DNA of 64,000 bases from Azolla caroliniana. Taxonomy: Eukaryota > Polypodiophyta. The stretch covers positions 5,022,001-5,086,000 of the forward strand of contig JBHGNT010000022.1 in assembly GCA_043228905.1 (NCBI GenBank), written 5' to 3'. Positions within the stretch are counted from its first letter, which is position 1, and each line of letters starts with the position of its first letter. Below are positions 20,746-32,030 of this stretch, in pieces. The position numbers were made by a program, and so were the translations under genes. The notes under the pieces are model-generated. The model did no database searches, was not told the origin of the DNA, and was given only the letters and a program-made list of their open reading frames with translations.

Positions 20746-23700
20746 TCTTCACATCCATCTGGTGAAGATGCCACCCCTTGCCGCAGCAACCGCCAGTACC
20801 ACACGAACTGTCGTCATCTTCGCCACAGGAGCGAAGGTCTCGTCGTAGTCGATTCCGTGGGTCTGCGCGTATCCCTTCGCCACTAACCGGGCTTTGTACC
20901 GGTTAACAGAACCGTCGGCGTTGTACTTGACCTTGTACACCCACTTGCATCCGATCAGTTTACACTGGCGGGGAGGATCAACTAGGTCCCAAGTTTCGTT
21001 GGCATCGAGTGCCCGCATTTCTTCGTCCATAGCGGCACGCCAATTTGCGTCCTTTGCCGCTTCTGCGTAGCTCTCCGGCTCACGCACTTCTGTCACCTTA
21101 GTCATGTACGCATAATGATGCGCCATGTATTCATTGTACTCGTACCGCATGACGGGATCCTTCTGGCGGGTTGATCGGCACAACGCACCGTCACCTGATT
21201 TGAGGCCCTTCTTGGTGAGTTCGGTCTTCGTTGCCGAAGATCCGCCTTTCTCCTTTCCGGAGTCGGATACGCACCGATCCGACTCATCGTTGCCGGTTTC
21301 GAATTCCGACATCTTCCTCTTCCCCTCCTCTTTGCGCGTGAACCATTTCCTCGGTTCCTTGCGCGGGGAGAGCATGGCAGAGTCTCCACCACTTGCCGTC
21401 TCTTCATCCGACTGGTCCATCCGACTCAGTCGCTCGTTCGGTCCACTCAACCGTAACGATTCCGGACTCTCATCTTTAGTCCCAGCTTCATCATCCTCTG
21501 CCAGGGCTGATTCAGGCTCACTGGCCTGATCTTCCGGCATTGGGTCGGGATTGGAAGTCGAAGTCAGTACGGAGTACCAGGATGCCGATTCATCGAACTC
21601 GACATCCCGGCTAACTCGGACTTCCTTCGTCCGGGGGTTATAGCACTTATACCCCTTTTGCTCTTGAGCATAGCCGACTAGGATGCATTTTTCCGATTTT
21701 GCATCCAGCTTTCTCCGCTTCTGATCCGGCACATGCACATACGCTATGCTGCCGAATATCCGAAGGTGTCTTAAGTTCGGCTTGCGCCCGAAATACAGCT
21801 CGTGAGCTGACACCTTGTCACCAATGCGGTTTTGTATGTAGACGGCCATCCGGACCGCCTCCGCCCAATAGAACCGGGGCATGCTCTTCTCCTCCAGCAT
21901 TGCCCTTGCCGCTTCGACGAGTGTCCAGTTCTTCCTTTCGGCCACACCGTTTTGCTTCGGTGTGTATCTGCAGCTGAACTCTCGCCGAATTCCCTTCTGC
22001 TGCAGATAACTGGTGAATTGGCCAGAAAAATATTCTTTTCCGCCATCCGACCGAAGGCATTTGATCTTCCTCTCCGATTCCCGTTCCACCATCTTCTAGA
22101 GGCTCCGGAAATAGTCGAAGACTTCGCTCTTCCGCTCAATGAGGTAGATCCAAGTATGTCGAGTATAGTCGTCGATGAAGGAGACGAAGTATCGGCTCCC
22201 GCCAAGGCTTACACTTTGTGCCGGTCCCCACACATCCGAATGGATGAGATCGAGCTTGTTATGGCTCCAGTTCCGTTCGGTGGGGAATGGAAGCCGGTGT
22301 TGCTTCCCAAGTTGGCAGGCTTCACAAATTTCGGCTCTCCGGCCGCTGAACTTCGGCAAACCGAAAATGACTTGTTTCGTTTGCAGGTCTTGAAGCCTCT
22401 GGTAGTTGACGTGGCCTATCCGCTTGTCCCACAGGTTGATGTCCGACTCGACCTTCTGTCGTTTCGCGAACAGAGCGGTGCCAAAGTCATTGGTGTTGAG
22501 GATAAACATCCTCCCGTCTCTGCGCCCTTGCGCAATGACTTCGCCCTCATCCTCAATGAAGCACCCGAGGTGCGTAAACCGCACCTGCATCCCCTGGTCG
22601 ACAATCTGACCGACGGACACCAGGTTCTTCGTGATTGTCCTCCCTTTCTGTCCGATGTGGCTTAGAGGGACTTCTCCGACGTGCACGATTGGGTGAGGAG
22701 TGTCGTCTCCAGTTTCGACTACTCCTGGTTGATCCGGTTTCTCCAGAAAGGAGAACCACTCTTTGTGGCTCGTCATGTGGTTCGACGCGCCGGAATCAAC
22801 ATACCACACTTCCTCCGTTTTGGAAGTGGTCTTCTTCATTGAGTTTGCCTTGTGATTCATCACCAAGGCTGGCCCCTTACCGGCCTTTCCGGTTCCGGAT
22901 CCTCCTGATCCGTTTGCGTAGTGCAAGTTTTGCCAGCCATCCTTACCGGTCTTGCCGGATTCGGATTTGTCTGAATCGGCACGCTTTCTCCAGCACTCGC
23001 TTTCCCTGTGGCCTTTTTTGCCACAGTACCAGCATTCCGTAGCGGATTTGTCTTGCCGGCCTCCGGCACTGCCTTGACTCCCCCTGCTTGTGGAAGTCCC
23101 GGAACTGCTGTCGGCACGCTCATAGTGCCTCCGTTCCTGCTCTTGCCGGCCGCCTCCATTGCGTGCCGACCCACCTCTTCCACCACACCCACGAAGCCGA
23201 TCCGTTCCCTTGTACAACATTCGGTTGTCCGGGGATGCACTGGTAGATGCACCGGCGTGGTTCTCCTCTACAAGGAGCATCGACTGTAAGTCGAAGAATG
23301 AGGGGGTATTCTCCCTTGTACACACCACAGTCTGGAACGCTCCGAACTTGGACGCCAGGCCTCCGAGACATACCTGCACCATCTCGTCTTCCTCTATGGT
23401 AACATTGATAGAGGCGAGCGAGTCATAGATCTCCTTTATCCGGCCCGTGTAGTCTGCCACGGACATGTTCTTCTGTCGAACATTGCTCAACTCCTATCTG
23501 AGTTGCAGCTTCCGGGCAATGGTGCTTGCGGCGAAAACCTTTTTCAGGTTCCCCCAAGCATCCTTCGGTGTCTTGGCGTCACGGATGTGGCTGAGCAGCT
23601 GATCGCCGACACTAGACGCGAAGCAGTACATCACTCTGCTTGCCGCTTGTTCCCATACCGGGAAGTCCTTGTGTGCCGAGTCGGGCGCCGCATCATTCGC

Positions 23701-23815
23701 TCCTTCGACATAACTCCAGTACCCGTGTCCAAGCAGGTACTAGTGCATCTTGTAAGACCAGGATGCGTAGTTGCTCCTGTCGAGCTTCTCCACCGGGAGC
23801 GACGTAGCCATGCCT
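20746..23815 (-). pseudogene. Copia B gag, protease, integrase and RT start
   Basis: Minus strand from 23815: gag (L-D-R-S-N-Y-A-S-W) with stops near 23742 and 23493; CCHC knuckle C-W-Y-C-G-K-K-G-H-R-E-S-E-C at about 23047-23000; protease V-D-S-G-A-S near 22800; integrase with S-D-V-W-G-P and F-I-D-D-Y-T-R, a TAG at 22095 just before K-M-V-E-R, then D-G-G-K-E-Y-F. RT begins near 21100 (W-R-A-A-M-D-E-E) and is cut at 20745 by Gypsy 1 after D-V-K-N. The nonsense codons at Q or K positions fit C-to-T or similar single changes. It would encode a full Copia polyprotein if undamaged. Confidence 0.9.
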
Positions 23816-23905
23816 CTATCCATGTCTTCTACTGTGTCTGTTTTCGACCTGTTAGGGTTTTCTTCTCAAGAGTAAATGTCTGCAGCAGAGGTTCTCAACC
23901 CTCGC

Positions 23906-23917
23906 GCTCTGATACCA
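23906..23917 (-). other. Copia B primer binding site
   Basis: TGGTATCAGAGC on the minus strand, directly next to the 5' LTR; initiator tRNA-Met type. Confidence 0.95.
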
Positions 23918-23956
23918 TGTGAACGTAAGTGTTTGCGGAAGCGTAAAACAGAGAAC

Positions 23957-24007
<51 letters not shown>

Positions 24008-24332
24008 ACACAATTCCAAAATTATATCAAGACTCTATACACACACTGTGCTAAGTAGCACTATTTATACAAGTCCTCTTGGGACTGACAGAAGTATCAT
24101 GTACTTCAATGCTCACACGAGCATCTGACACTTATTACGAGACTATAGCTACCTAGTAGTCTATCCTATACTAGGCTTCCGATTGGACTTCCGGTTACGG
24201 ATTGCACCCGGCCTCCACTGCTTGCCGGTTCGGTTGCTTACCATCATACCGATCCGTTTCGCCCGATCCGTCTCGCTTACCGGCTCCGGCTTATTCAGTC
24301 GATCCGGCTCCGGTTGAGCTTGCCGCTCAACA
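23918..24332 (-). repeat. Copia B 5' LTR
   Basis: 415 bp, with a longer (GA)n run (about 23960-24002) than its partner at 11081-11487. Otherwise about 98 percent alike by eye. Confidence 0.93.
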
Positions 24333-24337
24333 ATTGT

Positions 24338-24545
24338 CAGCAAGAATGTCAGTGATTGAAGTGAATCAATTCAATTTGAGCGATTATGGCAGTGAATGAA
24401 TTCATTGTGAAAATGGTCGTTAGTATGATCGTTGCAGTGCAATCATTACACGTAGTTGGGCACCTGCCTATTAATGAGTCGGGCTCCTACCTGGCATATA
24501 AGTCGGCTCATTAATAAGTTGGGCTCCTCATTAATGATTCAGGCT
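24338..24545. repeat. Putative right end of MULE copy 1
   Basis: Continuation of the 114 bp repeats (to about 24410), then three to four short repeats with GAGTCGGGCTCCT-like cores (24459-24545). These cores are the inverse complement of the AGGAGCCcGACTC cores at 1196-1463. Confidence 0.5.
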
Positions 24546-24754
24546 CCTAAACCCTTCTTGATATTGACCATTCCCATTCTAGTAATCAGATTTAATATTA
24601 CAAAATAAAAGGAATACCATATCAACCATAATACAAAATTAACCACAAAAACACGAAGGTTGGGTTTATTGGTTGCAATATACATGATCTTGAAGTTCCA
24701 ATGTACCAAAAAAGATTTGACAACCTTGTTACAAAAAAGGTTTATTGGTTCCAC

Positions 24755-25205
24755 GGGATCATACCAACAAGATTTATAGCCTTGTTTCGCCAAAGATACT
24801 TTAACAAGATACAAGTGGGAATACCATCTTTAGTCGGTAATACACAAGATGTACAGACATAATATTACAAAATCAACCATTTGCAAATATGAAGGATCAT
24901 ACCAACAAGATCCTTGCACCTTGTTACAAAAAAGATACTGTGGGAATATCATGTGTAGTCGGTAATACACAAGACGTATAGATGTAAATTTGGAATATTA
25001 CAAAATCAACCATTTACAAATATGAAGGATCATACCAACAAGATTCTTGCACCTTGTTACAAAAAAGATACTTTAACAAGATACAAGTGGGAATACCATG
25101 TGTAGTCGGTAATACACTGGACGTATAAATGTAATATACAAAATCAACCATGTATAAATATGAGGGATCATACCAACAAGATTCTTGCGCCTTATTACAA
25201 ATGTT
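24755..25205. repeat. 133-138 bp tandem repeat
   Basis: Units begin with 'ggatcataccaacaagat' at 24757, 24894, 25027 and 25165; the last is partial and ends at the Copia H LTR. It has no coding capacity. Stretch 24546-24754 before it holds a related, more diverged copy. Confidence 0.85.
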
Positions 25206-26005
25206 GGAGTCTAAGACCATTAGTGTAGAAACATAAACATCACCTTGAGATAAAGATCACCGAGTTAGCAAGTTATAGAAAAAACAGAGAGATAGCGTGA
25301 GAGAGAGAGAGAGAGAGAGAGAGAATGGCACATAAGAAGTAACTGTATTATTCGAAGCTCAAAGTTACAATAGAATGAAGGCAACTACAACAACAACAAC
25401 CACTTTTTAATACTAGGTTACAAGAGTTAGTTAAAATACTAATTGACTTAGGGCAACCACCCTTTCTACTATTTACAGAAATAGTCTAAACCTAGTGTGT
25501 CCACTCGGACAATGTGAATACGGCCATTATACACCCATATTCGACACTCCCCTGTAATGGACGTATACACTATGGGGAAACCTGTAATATAAAACAAGAT
25601 GTTTAGGTTACACAAAGAGATGCTTGAGTGAATCGGCTAGTTCGAGTGCAGAGGCCGGTTCAGTTGTTAAGGTCAAGTGCTCGAAGCTATCTATGTTGTC
25701 CGACTCGATCAAACTGGATACTCCTTAAGACCATCTGGTGTCGAAGTGACTGAAATAGGTAAATTGTGAGACACTTGGTCATCCCACCTAATATGTTGTC
25801 GGTCATGGAAATCTTCTCGAGGTCGAGCTTCCGTGAAGTTACACAGTCCCGAATAAAGTGATACCGAACGTCAATATGCTTGGAGGCGTTGTGATGAACC
25901 GGATTCTTCGACAGAGCAACAACACCTTGAATGTCGTTGTAGACAACTAGAGCTGAATTGGGGTCGGCTTGTCGAAACGTACAAGCCAGCTGACCGAGCC
26001 ATTTC
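25202..26005 (-). mobile_element. Copia H 3' end fragment
   Basis: The 3' LTR is 25202-25546 (345 bp, TGTCGA...CAACA ends on the minus strand), with a (GA)n run near 25300-25322. About 200 bp of spacer follows. RNase H remains (about 26005-25740) read V-V-Y-N-D-I-Q-G-V-V-A-L-S-K-N-P-V, then H-N-A-S-K-H-I-D-V-R-Y-H-F-I-R-D. The element is truncated at about 26005; the rest of pol and the 5' LTR are absent. Confidence 0.8.
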
Positions 26006-26082
26006 TAAAAATGCACTAATTTCAGGATATTACCAGTAGATGGCAATGTAGGAGTGTTAATAGGCACAGAAACATGCAATGG

Positions 26083-26476
26083 AATCATGAGTAACAAGCT
26101 GCTAGAAGACAATATTGAGCTTGGAAAGGCTTTGTTGGACTAGGTGGATCATGGCTCAACAAAGATTTTTTGTGGTTTACTTGGTGAGGTATAAGAAATA
26201 TTTTCAACTTTGATTTCGAGATACAAGGATGTGGGATGCACTGATTTTGGCCTTGAGAAGTTTGCCAAGGTGGCAGTGAAAGAGCGATTGACATGCATAG
26301 AAAATCAAATTGAAATTATAAGTAAGAGGATGTTAGAAGACAATATTGAGCTTGGGAATGCTTTGTTGGATATGTATGCTATATGTGCAAATCTTGAAAA
26401 AACACAAAAAACAATCAATGATATTTCAGTTCGAGATGTAAATGATATTCTTGTAAACAAACATGTTCTCTTGTGA
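26083..26476 (+). pseudogene. PPR repeat protein fragment
   Basis: The frame at about 26332-26460 reads E-D-N-I-E-L-G-N-A-L-L-D-M-Y-A, then N-L-E-K-T-Q-K and I-S-V-R-D-V-N. This is the wording of plant pentatricopeptide-repeat (PLS-type) proteins, which edit or process organellar RNA. A second, broken copy of the E-D-N-I-E-L-G segment lies at about 26103-26140, so a piece was duplicated. Stops surround the fragment and no full gene is present. The flanking 26481-27249 may include more decayed exon-like sequence, but nothing could be identified. Confidence 0.6.
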
Positions 26477-27249
26477 AATGCATCTATTACAAGATATGTT
26501 GAGCATGGATCAACAAAGATTGGTAGTGTAAAGGTGGAGCAATAATTGAAGCATGAGCACAATTTGAGAATTTATTGCTGGTGGAAAGAAATGGGTGATC
26601 CTTAGGATGTTCGTGAAAGTAATGCTAATAGGAAGGATCAAGGTTTTCATTTCCAACAAGGAGTTGATGTGGCAGAACGATGTAATTTAAAGAATGTTCT
26701 GCATGCTATGGTTCTCCGAAGTTGTGTGAGCATACAAGTTGTTCATTTTCTTCATGTATACGAGGTAGTTTCAAGAGAATGGATGGAATATAGAGCTAGG
26801 TTGGAAGCTTGTTTACTCAAGATATACAAGACGTTGTGAAGCAATGGTTGAAGCTTCGATTGGACCTACGGTTTTAATACATGACGAAACTTTTGATGAT
26901 AGCATACATGTTGGAGTGATCATGAATAATTATACTTGCAAAGTCTTATGTAATGAAGGCAAGTTGAAGGTCGCCATTTATCACATATGATTCGAGGAGA
27001 TATGATACAACGACTTTCCATGTTATTGGGATATATTGAGTAGGATAAAATTGAGGATGCTATACAACACTATCCTTGAAGGCTTGTGTAAGGTGTCTAA
27101 TTATTATGATGACATTTTCTGGTATGATGAAAGTAGGCGGCAGGATCCATGGCTAGTAATTAGGATAGTCCTTTTTCCTCTTCTTTTTCATCTCTTTCGT
27201 AGTTTGTACTTGATAGGTTTTTTTTTTAACTAATGGAAGGATATTTTGT

Positions 27250-27908
27250 TTTGGAAAAAAAAGAAAAAGGAAAAGGAAATACATATGTATGTATGTATGT
27301 ATGCATGGCCTAGTGAGGGAATCGTGGCCACCAATGGTGCGTGGCTGAGGGTGCGTGTGATTTGCAAGGAAGACCCGGTGAGAACCGAATGATGCAGGCC
27401 CGGTGAGAAGCTCTCATCAGATGAAGGGACATATAGGTAAATATGTTTCTGAGAGCCCATTGAGACTATATCTGTAAATAGCCTGAAAGTCATATTAGTA
27501 TAAATATGACTTAGGGCAAATAGGTTTAGTGTTGGTCATTCTTTGTTGTCATATTGTTGTAACTCTTGTATAGAGAGAGTGACAGAGAAAGAGAGAGAGA
27601 GAGCGTGAGAGCAGCTACGAGCACTCTCTGTTGTAACCGTCGTCAGGCGAAGAGTATGAGCATGAGGTCGTTGCCTTTATGCCCCCTGTTGTATTCTTTG
27701 ACATAGTGATAGTTTGGAGACTGTGGGCTCCCGTGGTTTTTCCCTCTCAGGGTTTTCCACGTCAACATCTTGTGTACTCTCTTGTTCACAGTGTGTGTGC
27801 ATATACTTGTATTTATCCCCCATTCCCATTCTCGGTGTTTCGATTCTAAATGACACGATCTGAGACTCGGTTGTGGCCGGGTAATATTCCGCATATTTTG
27901 CGTCAATA
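27250..27908 (+). repeat. Degraded LTR of Copia E type
   Basis: Plus-oriented sequence homologous to the LTR at 56036-56626. Shared blocks include 'gtgagaaccg', the 'gaagggacatatag' block, 'cataattagtataaatatgac'-like text, a (GA)n run and 'ctcggttgtggccg'. The 5' end is diverged or lost. The end near 27908 (GCGTCA) matches the CGTCA end of the other copy. No internal region of this family adjoins it, so it may be a solo or truncated LTR. Confidence 0.65.
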
Positions 27909-28052
27909 ACTCCCAAAATATATTCCTACGCGGAATGTCTTTCCAACGGCCTCACGGTTTACGCACCGGTCCGGCCTAACCGATCGATCCCAACTGATCC
28001 GGTTCTCGGCTTGCACAACCGATCCGGCCAATGTTGAGCTTGTATCTCAACA
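27909..28052 (-). repeat. Copia C 3' LTR, truncated
   Basis: Starts TGTTGAGATAC on the minus strand next to the polypurine tract GAGGGGGAG (28053-28061). Its far side is replaced by the degraded E-type LTR at 27908. Confidence 0.7.
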
Positions 28053-28059
28053 CTCCCCC

Positions 28060-30300
28060 TCAAGCTCGACTTGAGGTTCCATTCGCTCTTCCGGATCTAT
28101 GCTCCGGTTCCTTCTAGCTTCACGCCTTGCTCACGCTCCTCGACCTGTTCGATTCCGCGTGCCTCGACCCTTCCGGTCCGCTTGCGTGCTCGTGCGGCCC
28201 TTCTCAGCTCCGTTGTTGTCGCGGTGTTGGTGCTTCTTCTGCTACCTTCTCTTCCGCTTGGCCCTCAGTTGATTCGACGTATCCGAATCAAACATCTGAA
28301 CCGACTCGGCTTCCTCCGATCGGTTTTCGCTTTCGTCCAAGTTGGCTATCTCCAACTCGTCTTCGGTATTCTCGCCCTTGATGGCTTCGTCTCCCCCATG
28401 CTTGGTTGGCTTCGGCTCTTTCTTTCAACTGCTCCCCTTATATCCGCTTTCAGAATCTTCCGCGGATCCGCCCTCGGCTTCTTCAGCCGATCCGAAATCA
28501 AATTCATCATCTGACTTGGCGCCGCGGTCTTCCAGAACTTCTCTCCCCCTTCCGTGGTCATTCAGGACGTCTCTCCCCCTCAAGTTCGGCACGTCGAGGT
28601 GACGCAACCCAAGCGCACCCGAGAATTGCCGCAACTTGTCTAGACCAAGAGGCTTGGTGAAGATGTCGGCGGTCTGCCGATCCGTCGGAACATATTGAAG
28701 TTCGACTTCACCGGAGAGGACACGCTCACGGACGAAATGGTAGTGCACCTCAATGTGCTTAGTCCGGGCATGGAAGACAGGATTCTTTGCTAGTTGGATG
28801 CTACTAAGGTTGTTGCAGTAGATTGTCGTTGGATCGGATACCTCCACCTGCAAATCCTTAAGTAGCTGCTTCAACCATATGGCTTCGCATGTTGCGACAA
28901 CCGCTCCTCTATACTCAGCTTCGGTGCTCGACAACGCAGCTGTCAGCTGCTTCTTGCTACTCCACACAATCGCGGCACTCCCAAGAGAGAACGTGAAACC
29001 GGATGTGGATCGGCGATCGGCAACGTTGCCGGCCCAGTCGGCATCAGTGTAGCCGACCAACTGCGGGGTTGTACTGGTCCGATATAGTAGCCCCCAGTCC
29101 TTACTGCCGCTTACGTACCGCAGTACGCGTTGCGCACACTGAAGATGCTCCTCGGTAGGTCGCGCCATGAACTGACTAATCACCCCGACCGGGTAGCTAA
29201 AATCTGGTCGGGTGATGGTCAAGTATATAAGGCTTCCACTACTTGATGGCTCTTCTTCAGACTGGTCAAACCGACTTAGTCATCCATTCGGTCCACTTAA
29301 CCGAAACGAGATCGGACTCTCTTCGAGGCTCCCGATTTCACCCTCATCCAGAGGCACTTCAGCCTCGCTGACCTCATCATCAGAACTCGGATTGGAGTTG
29401 AGGTCCGGAGTCGGAGGCAGGTACCAAGATGCAGACTCGTCAAACACAACATCGTGGCTCACGTGAGCTTGTTTGGTTCGGAGGTTATAGCACTTATCAC
29501 CCTTCTGCTCGTCCGAATAGCCGACTAAGATACACTTCTCAGCTTTCGCATCCAACTTCCTCCGTTTCTCCTTCGGCACATGCACATACGCAATGCTACC
29601 GAAAACTCTCAAGTGTCGTAGATTCGGCTTCCTTCCGAAATACAGCTCATGCGCCGACACTTTGTCTCTAATCCGATTCTGGATGTACACCGCGGTTCGT
29701 ATCGCCTCGGCCCAATAGAACTTGGGCAAGCTCTTTTCTTCCAGCATTGCCCGCGCCGCTTCCACAATTGACCGATTTTTCCTTTCAGCCACGCCGTTTT
29801 TCTCCGGCGTATATCTACAACTGAATTCGCGTTGAATTCCCATATGTTGTAGATACCCATTGAATTGACCGAAAAAGTACTCTTTTCCGCCATCCAACCG
29901 CAGGCACTTGATCTTTCTTCCTATTTTTCCCTTTCGAAGAAACTCTTGAGGTCCCGGAAACAGTCGAAGACTTCACTCTTCTTCTCAATGAGGTAGATCC
30001 ATGTGTGTCGCGTATAGTCGTCGATGAAGGAGACGAAATATCGACTCCCGCCAAGACTAACGTTCTGTGCCGTCCCCCATACATCCGAATGTATCAAGCT
30101 CTGGTTACGCTCGTTAGGGAAAGGAAGTCGGTGTTGCTTCCCTAGCTGGCAAGCTTCACAAATTTGTGCCTTCCGGCCACTAAATTTGGGCATTCCGAAC
30201 ACCACCTATTTCGATTGCAGGTCCTGAAGCCGTTGATACTTGACGTGGTCTATCCGCTTGTGCCATAAGTTGATATCCGACTTGACTTTTTGTCCTTTCG
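28060..30300 (-). pseudogene. Copia C integrase joined to RNase H and C-terminal extension
   Basis: Minus strand: integrase core (30205-29921, C-E-A-C-Q-L-G-K-Q-H and S-D-V-W-G-T), then D-G-G-K-E-Y-F and C-R-Y-T-P (29897-29780) and F-G-S-I-A-Y-V-H-V-P. At about 29230 the frame passes directly from the post-integrase linker into S-G-S-L-I-Y-L-T-I-T-R-P-D-F. The RT catalytic region is therefore deleted. RNase H (S-S-T-E-A-E-Y; A-D-I-F-T-K-P-L) runs to 28610. The tail then carries E-F-D-F-G-S-A-E-E-A-E-G, as in Copia B. It is non-functional. Confidence 0.85.
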
Positions 30301-30304
30301 CGAA

Positions 30305-31270
30305 CATTGTGGTGCCACCGTCAGCCGAAATGAGATCGGACTCTCATCTAGAGCACCGAACTCGTCTTCTTCTTCTGCCCGAATTGTTTCAAGCTCGCTA
30401 GCCTCATCCTCCGGAATTGGGTCGGAGTTGGGGGTCGGAGTCAGTAGAGTGCACCATGGTGTCGACTCGTCAAATTCAAGATCTCATCTTACTTGGACTT
30501 CCTTTGTCAGGGGATTGTACCACTTTTCCTCATGTGAGTAGCCGACTAGTACGCACTTCTCCGACTTTGGATCCAGATTTCTCTACGTCTGATCCGGTAC
30601 ATGCACATGGGCTATGCTACTGAATATCCTAAGGTGCCTTAAATTCGGCTTTCGCCCGAAATACAGCTCGTGTGCTGACACCTTACCCCGATCCAGTTTT
30701 GGATGTAGACGGCCATCCTGATGCCTCGGCCCAGTAGAAGTTGGGCACACTCTTCTCCTCCAGCATCTCTCATGCCACCTCCACAATCGACCGAATCTTC
30801 CTTTCGGCCACTGAGGCAGATCTGGACCATCTCATCTTCGTCCACTGTCACGTTGATGGACCTAAGCGCATCGCAAATCTCCTTGATCTTGGTGGTGTAG
30901 TCGATAACCGTCATGTCCCGTGCCGGATATTGTTGAGCTCTTGTCAGAGTTGCAACTTCCGAGTCGTGGTACTTGCGGCGAAAATCATCCGGAGATTTTC
31001 CCATGCCTCCTTCGGTGGCTTTGCATCTCTGATGTAGTCAAGCATCTAATCGTGCACACAGGACACAATGCAGTGCATTACTTTGCTCACTCCTTGCTCC
31101 CATACTGGAAAGTTCTTGTATGTCGAATCCAGTGTTGCTTCATTTGCTCCTTCCACGTAGCTCCAATATCCATGCCCCAGTAGGTACTGGTGCATTTTAT
31201 ACGACCAGGACGCATAATTGCTCCGGTCAAGCTTTTCTATAGGAAGTGAGCTCGCCATGCTTTTGTCCAT
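30305..31270 (-). pseudogene. Copia C gag and second integrase fragment
   Basis: Gag starts at 31270 (L-D-R-S-N-Y-A-S-W-S-Y-K-M-H), stops near 31046, and continues at 31004-30810 (D-Y-T-T-K-I-K-E-I-C-D-A-L-R-S-I-N). At about 30800 it jumps to integrase text (S-A-H-E-L-Y-F-G-R-K-P-N; about 30690-30640) and the post-integrase linker. The zinc knuckle, protease and integrase core are missing from this copy. Confidence 0.75.
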
Positions 31271-31357
31271 ATCTTTCTTCTCTCTTATGTTCTTTACCGG
31301 TGATTAGGGTTTGTCCGATTTGAGCAATTGTCGGCAGTAGAGGTTCTCAACCCTCGC

Positions 31358-31369
31358 GCTCTGATACCA
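31358..31369 (-). other. Copia C primer binding site
   Basis: TGGTATCAGAGC on the minus strand beside the 5' LTR; initiator tRNA-Met type. Confidence 0.93.
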
Positions 31370-31779
31370 TGTAAAGACTAATATGCGGAATCTTGTCGAT
31401 GAAACCGGTTTACCCGGATAGCAACAGAAAACAAGGTTTAATGGAAGCTTGAATACACAGGAGAGACAGAGAGAGAGCAGAACAAAAATTCAATTAAAAA
31501 GTAATAACACTCTACGTATACAAATTTCCTATAGAACACTTTTTTATACAAGTCCTTAAAGGACTCACAGAATTACTGACATGTACTTCAATGCTCATAC
31601 GAGCGACTGACACTAACTCCAAGGAATATGCCTAGTACTAGGCTAGATTCGTAGGCCTCTAAAGGCCTACTGGTTACAATCCGATCTGTGTCTCTGATCC
31701 GGCTCTTGGTTCCAAATACCTATTCAATTCTCCGGCTTATTCAGCCGATCCGGATCCAGTTGAGCTTGTCCGCTCAATA
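31370..31779 (-). repeat. Copia C 5' LTR
   Basis: 410 bp, related to but diverged from the Copia B LTR (shared 'gtacttcaatgctca', 'cctagtactaggct'). The expected terminal CA on the plus strand is TA, probably a point change. Confidence 0.8.
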
Positions 31780-32030
31780 ATTGTCAATGTCTCTCTACAA
31801 TATTAGTAGTGTCAACATGTTCGTAGTTGAATAATCTACCAAACTTGGGCCATAGTTTCCCCCACACACATGTCAAGCCACACCATCCTCCTTCGATATT
31901 TTACCAAACACTAGGTTTGCCCACATATTCTACCTTTAACTCCTCACACATCACATTCAACGTCAAATATATAATGCAATGCATGAGTTGGCACATTCGT
32001 TGATAAGTCGATATTTTGCCAAACACTAGG

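Larger units (their letters stand above)
11081..24332 (-). mobile_element. Copia B (host of Gypsy 1)
   Basis: Ty1/copia element on the minus strand. The 3' LTR is 11081-11487 and the 5' LTR 23918-24332, with PBS at 23906-23917 and the polypurine tract GAGGGGGAG at 11488-11496. The 5 bp duplication ATTGT lies at 11076-11080 and 24333-24337. Gypsy 1 (13422-20741) splits its RT codons for N-A-F-L-Q. The two LTRs differ by only a handful of substitutions, nearly all C/T or G/A. It is therefore fairly young, though the coding region already has several stops. Confidence 0.95.
1196..24545 (-). mobile_element. MULE/FAR1-like DNA transposon, copy 1 (nested host)
   Basis: Old Mutator-like element whose transposase is read on the minus strand from about 10.9 kb down to 1.9 kb. 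Removing Copia A (3368-9470) and Copia B with Gypsy 1 (11081-24332) makes the flanks continuous, with target duplications AAGAT and ATTGT. The left end holds five 52 bp repeats containing an AGGAGCCcGACTC core (1196-1463). The right end (about 24452-24545) has three to four copies of the same core inverted, as GAGTCGGGCTCCT. This suggests subterminal inverted repeats. Exact termini and a 9 bp target duplication were not proven. A second, shorter copy lies at 31780-33600. Confidence 0.55.
27909..31779 (-). mobile_element. Copia C, rearranged composite
   Basis: Minus-strand Copia remains: a truncated 3' LTR (27909-28052), a C-terminal extension and RNase H (28060-29230), integrase (29230-30300), a second integrase fragment (30305-30800), gag (30810-31270), a PBS (31358-31369) and the 5' LTR (31370-31779). 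The two LTR pieces are not close copies and integrase segments are duplicated, so it looks like a recombinant of at least two related elements with large deletions. Confidence 0.8.

Noticed and set aside
1017-25205. CRISPR-like arrays among the tandem repeats
   Set aside because: Repeats are contiguous or satellite-like without unique spacers, and the DNA is a plant nuclear sequence.
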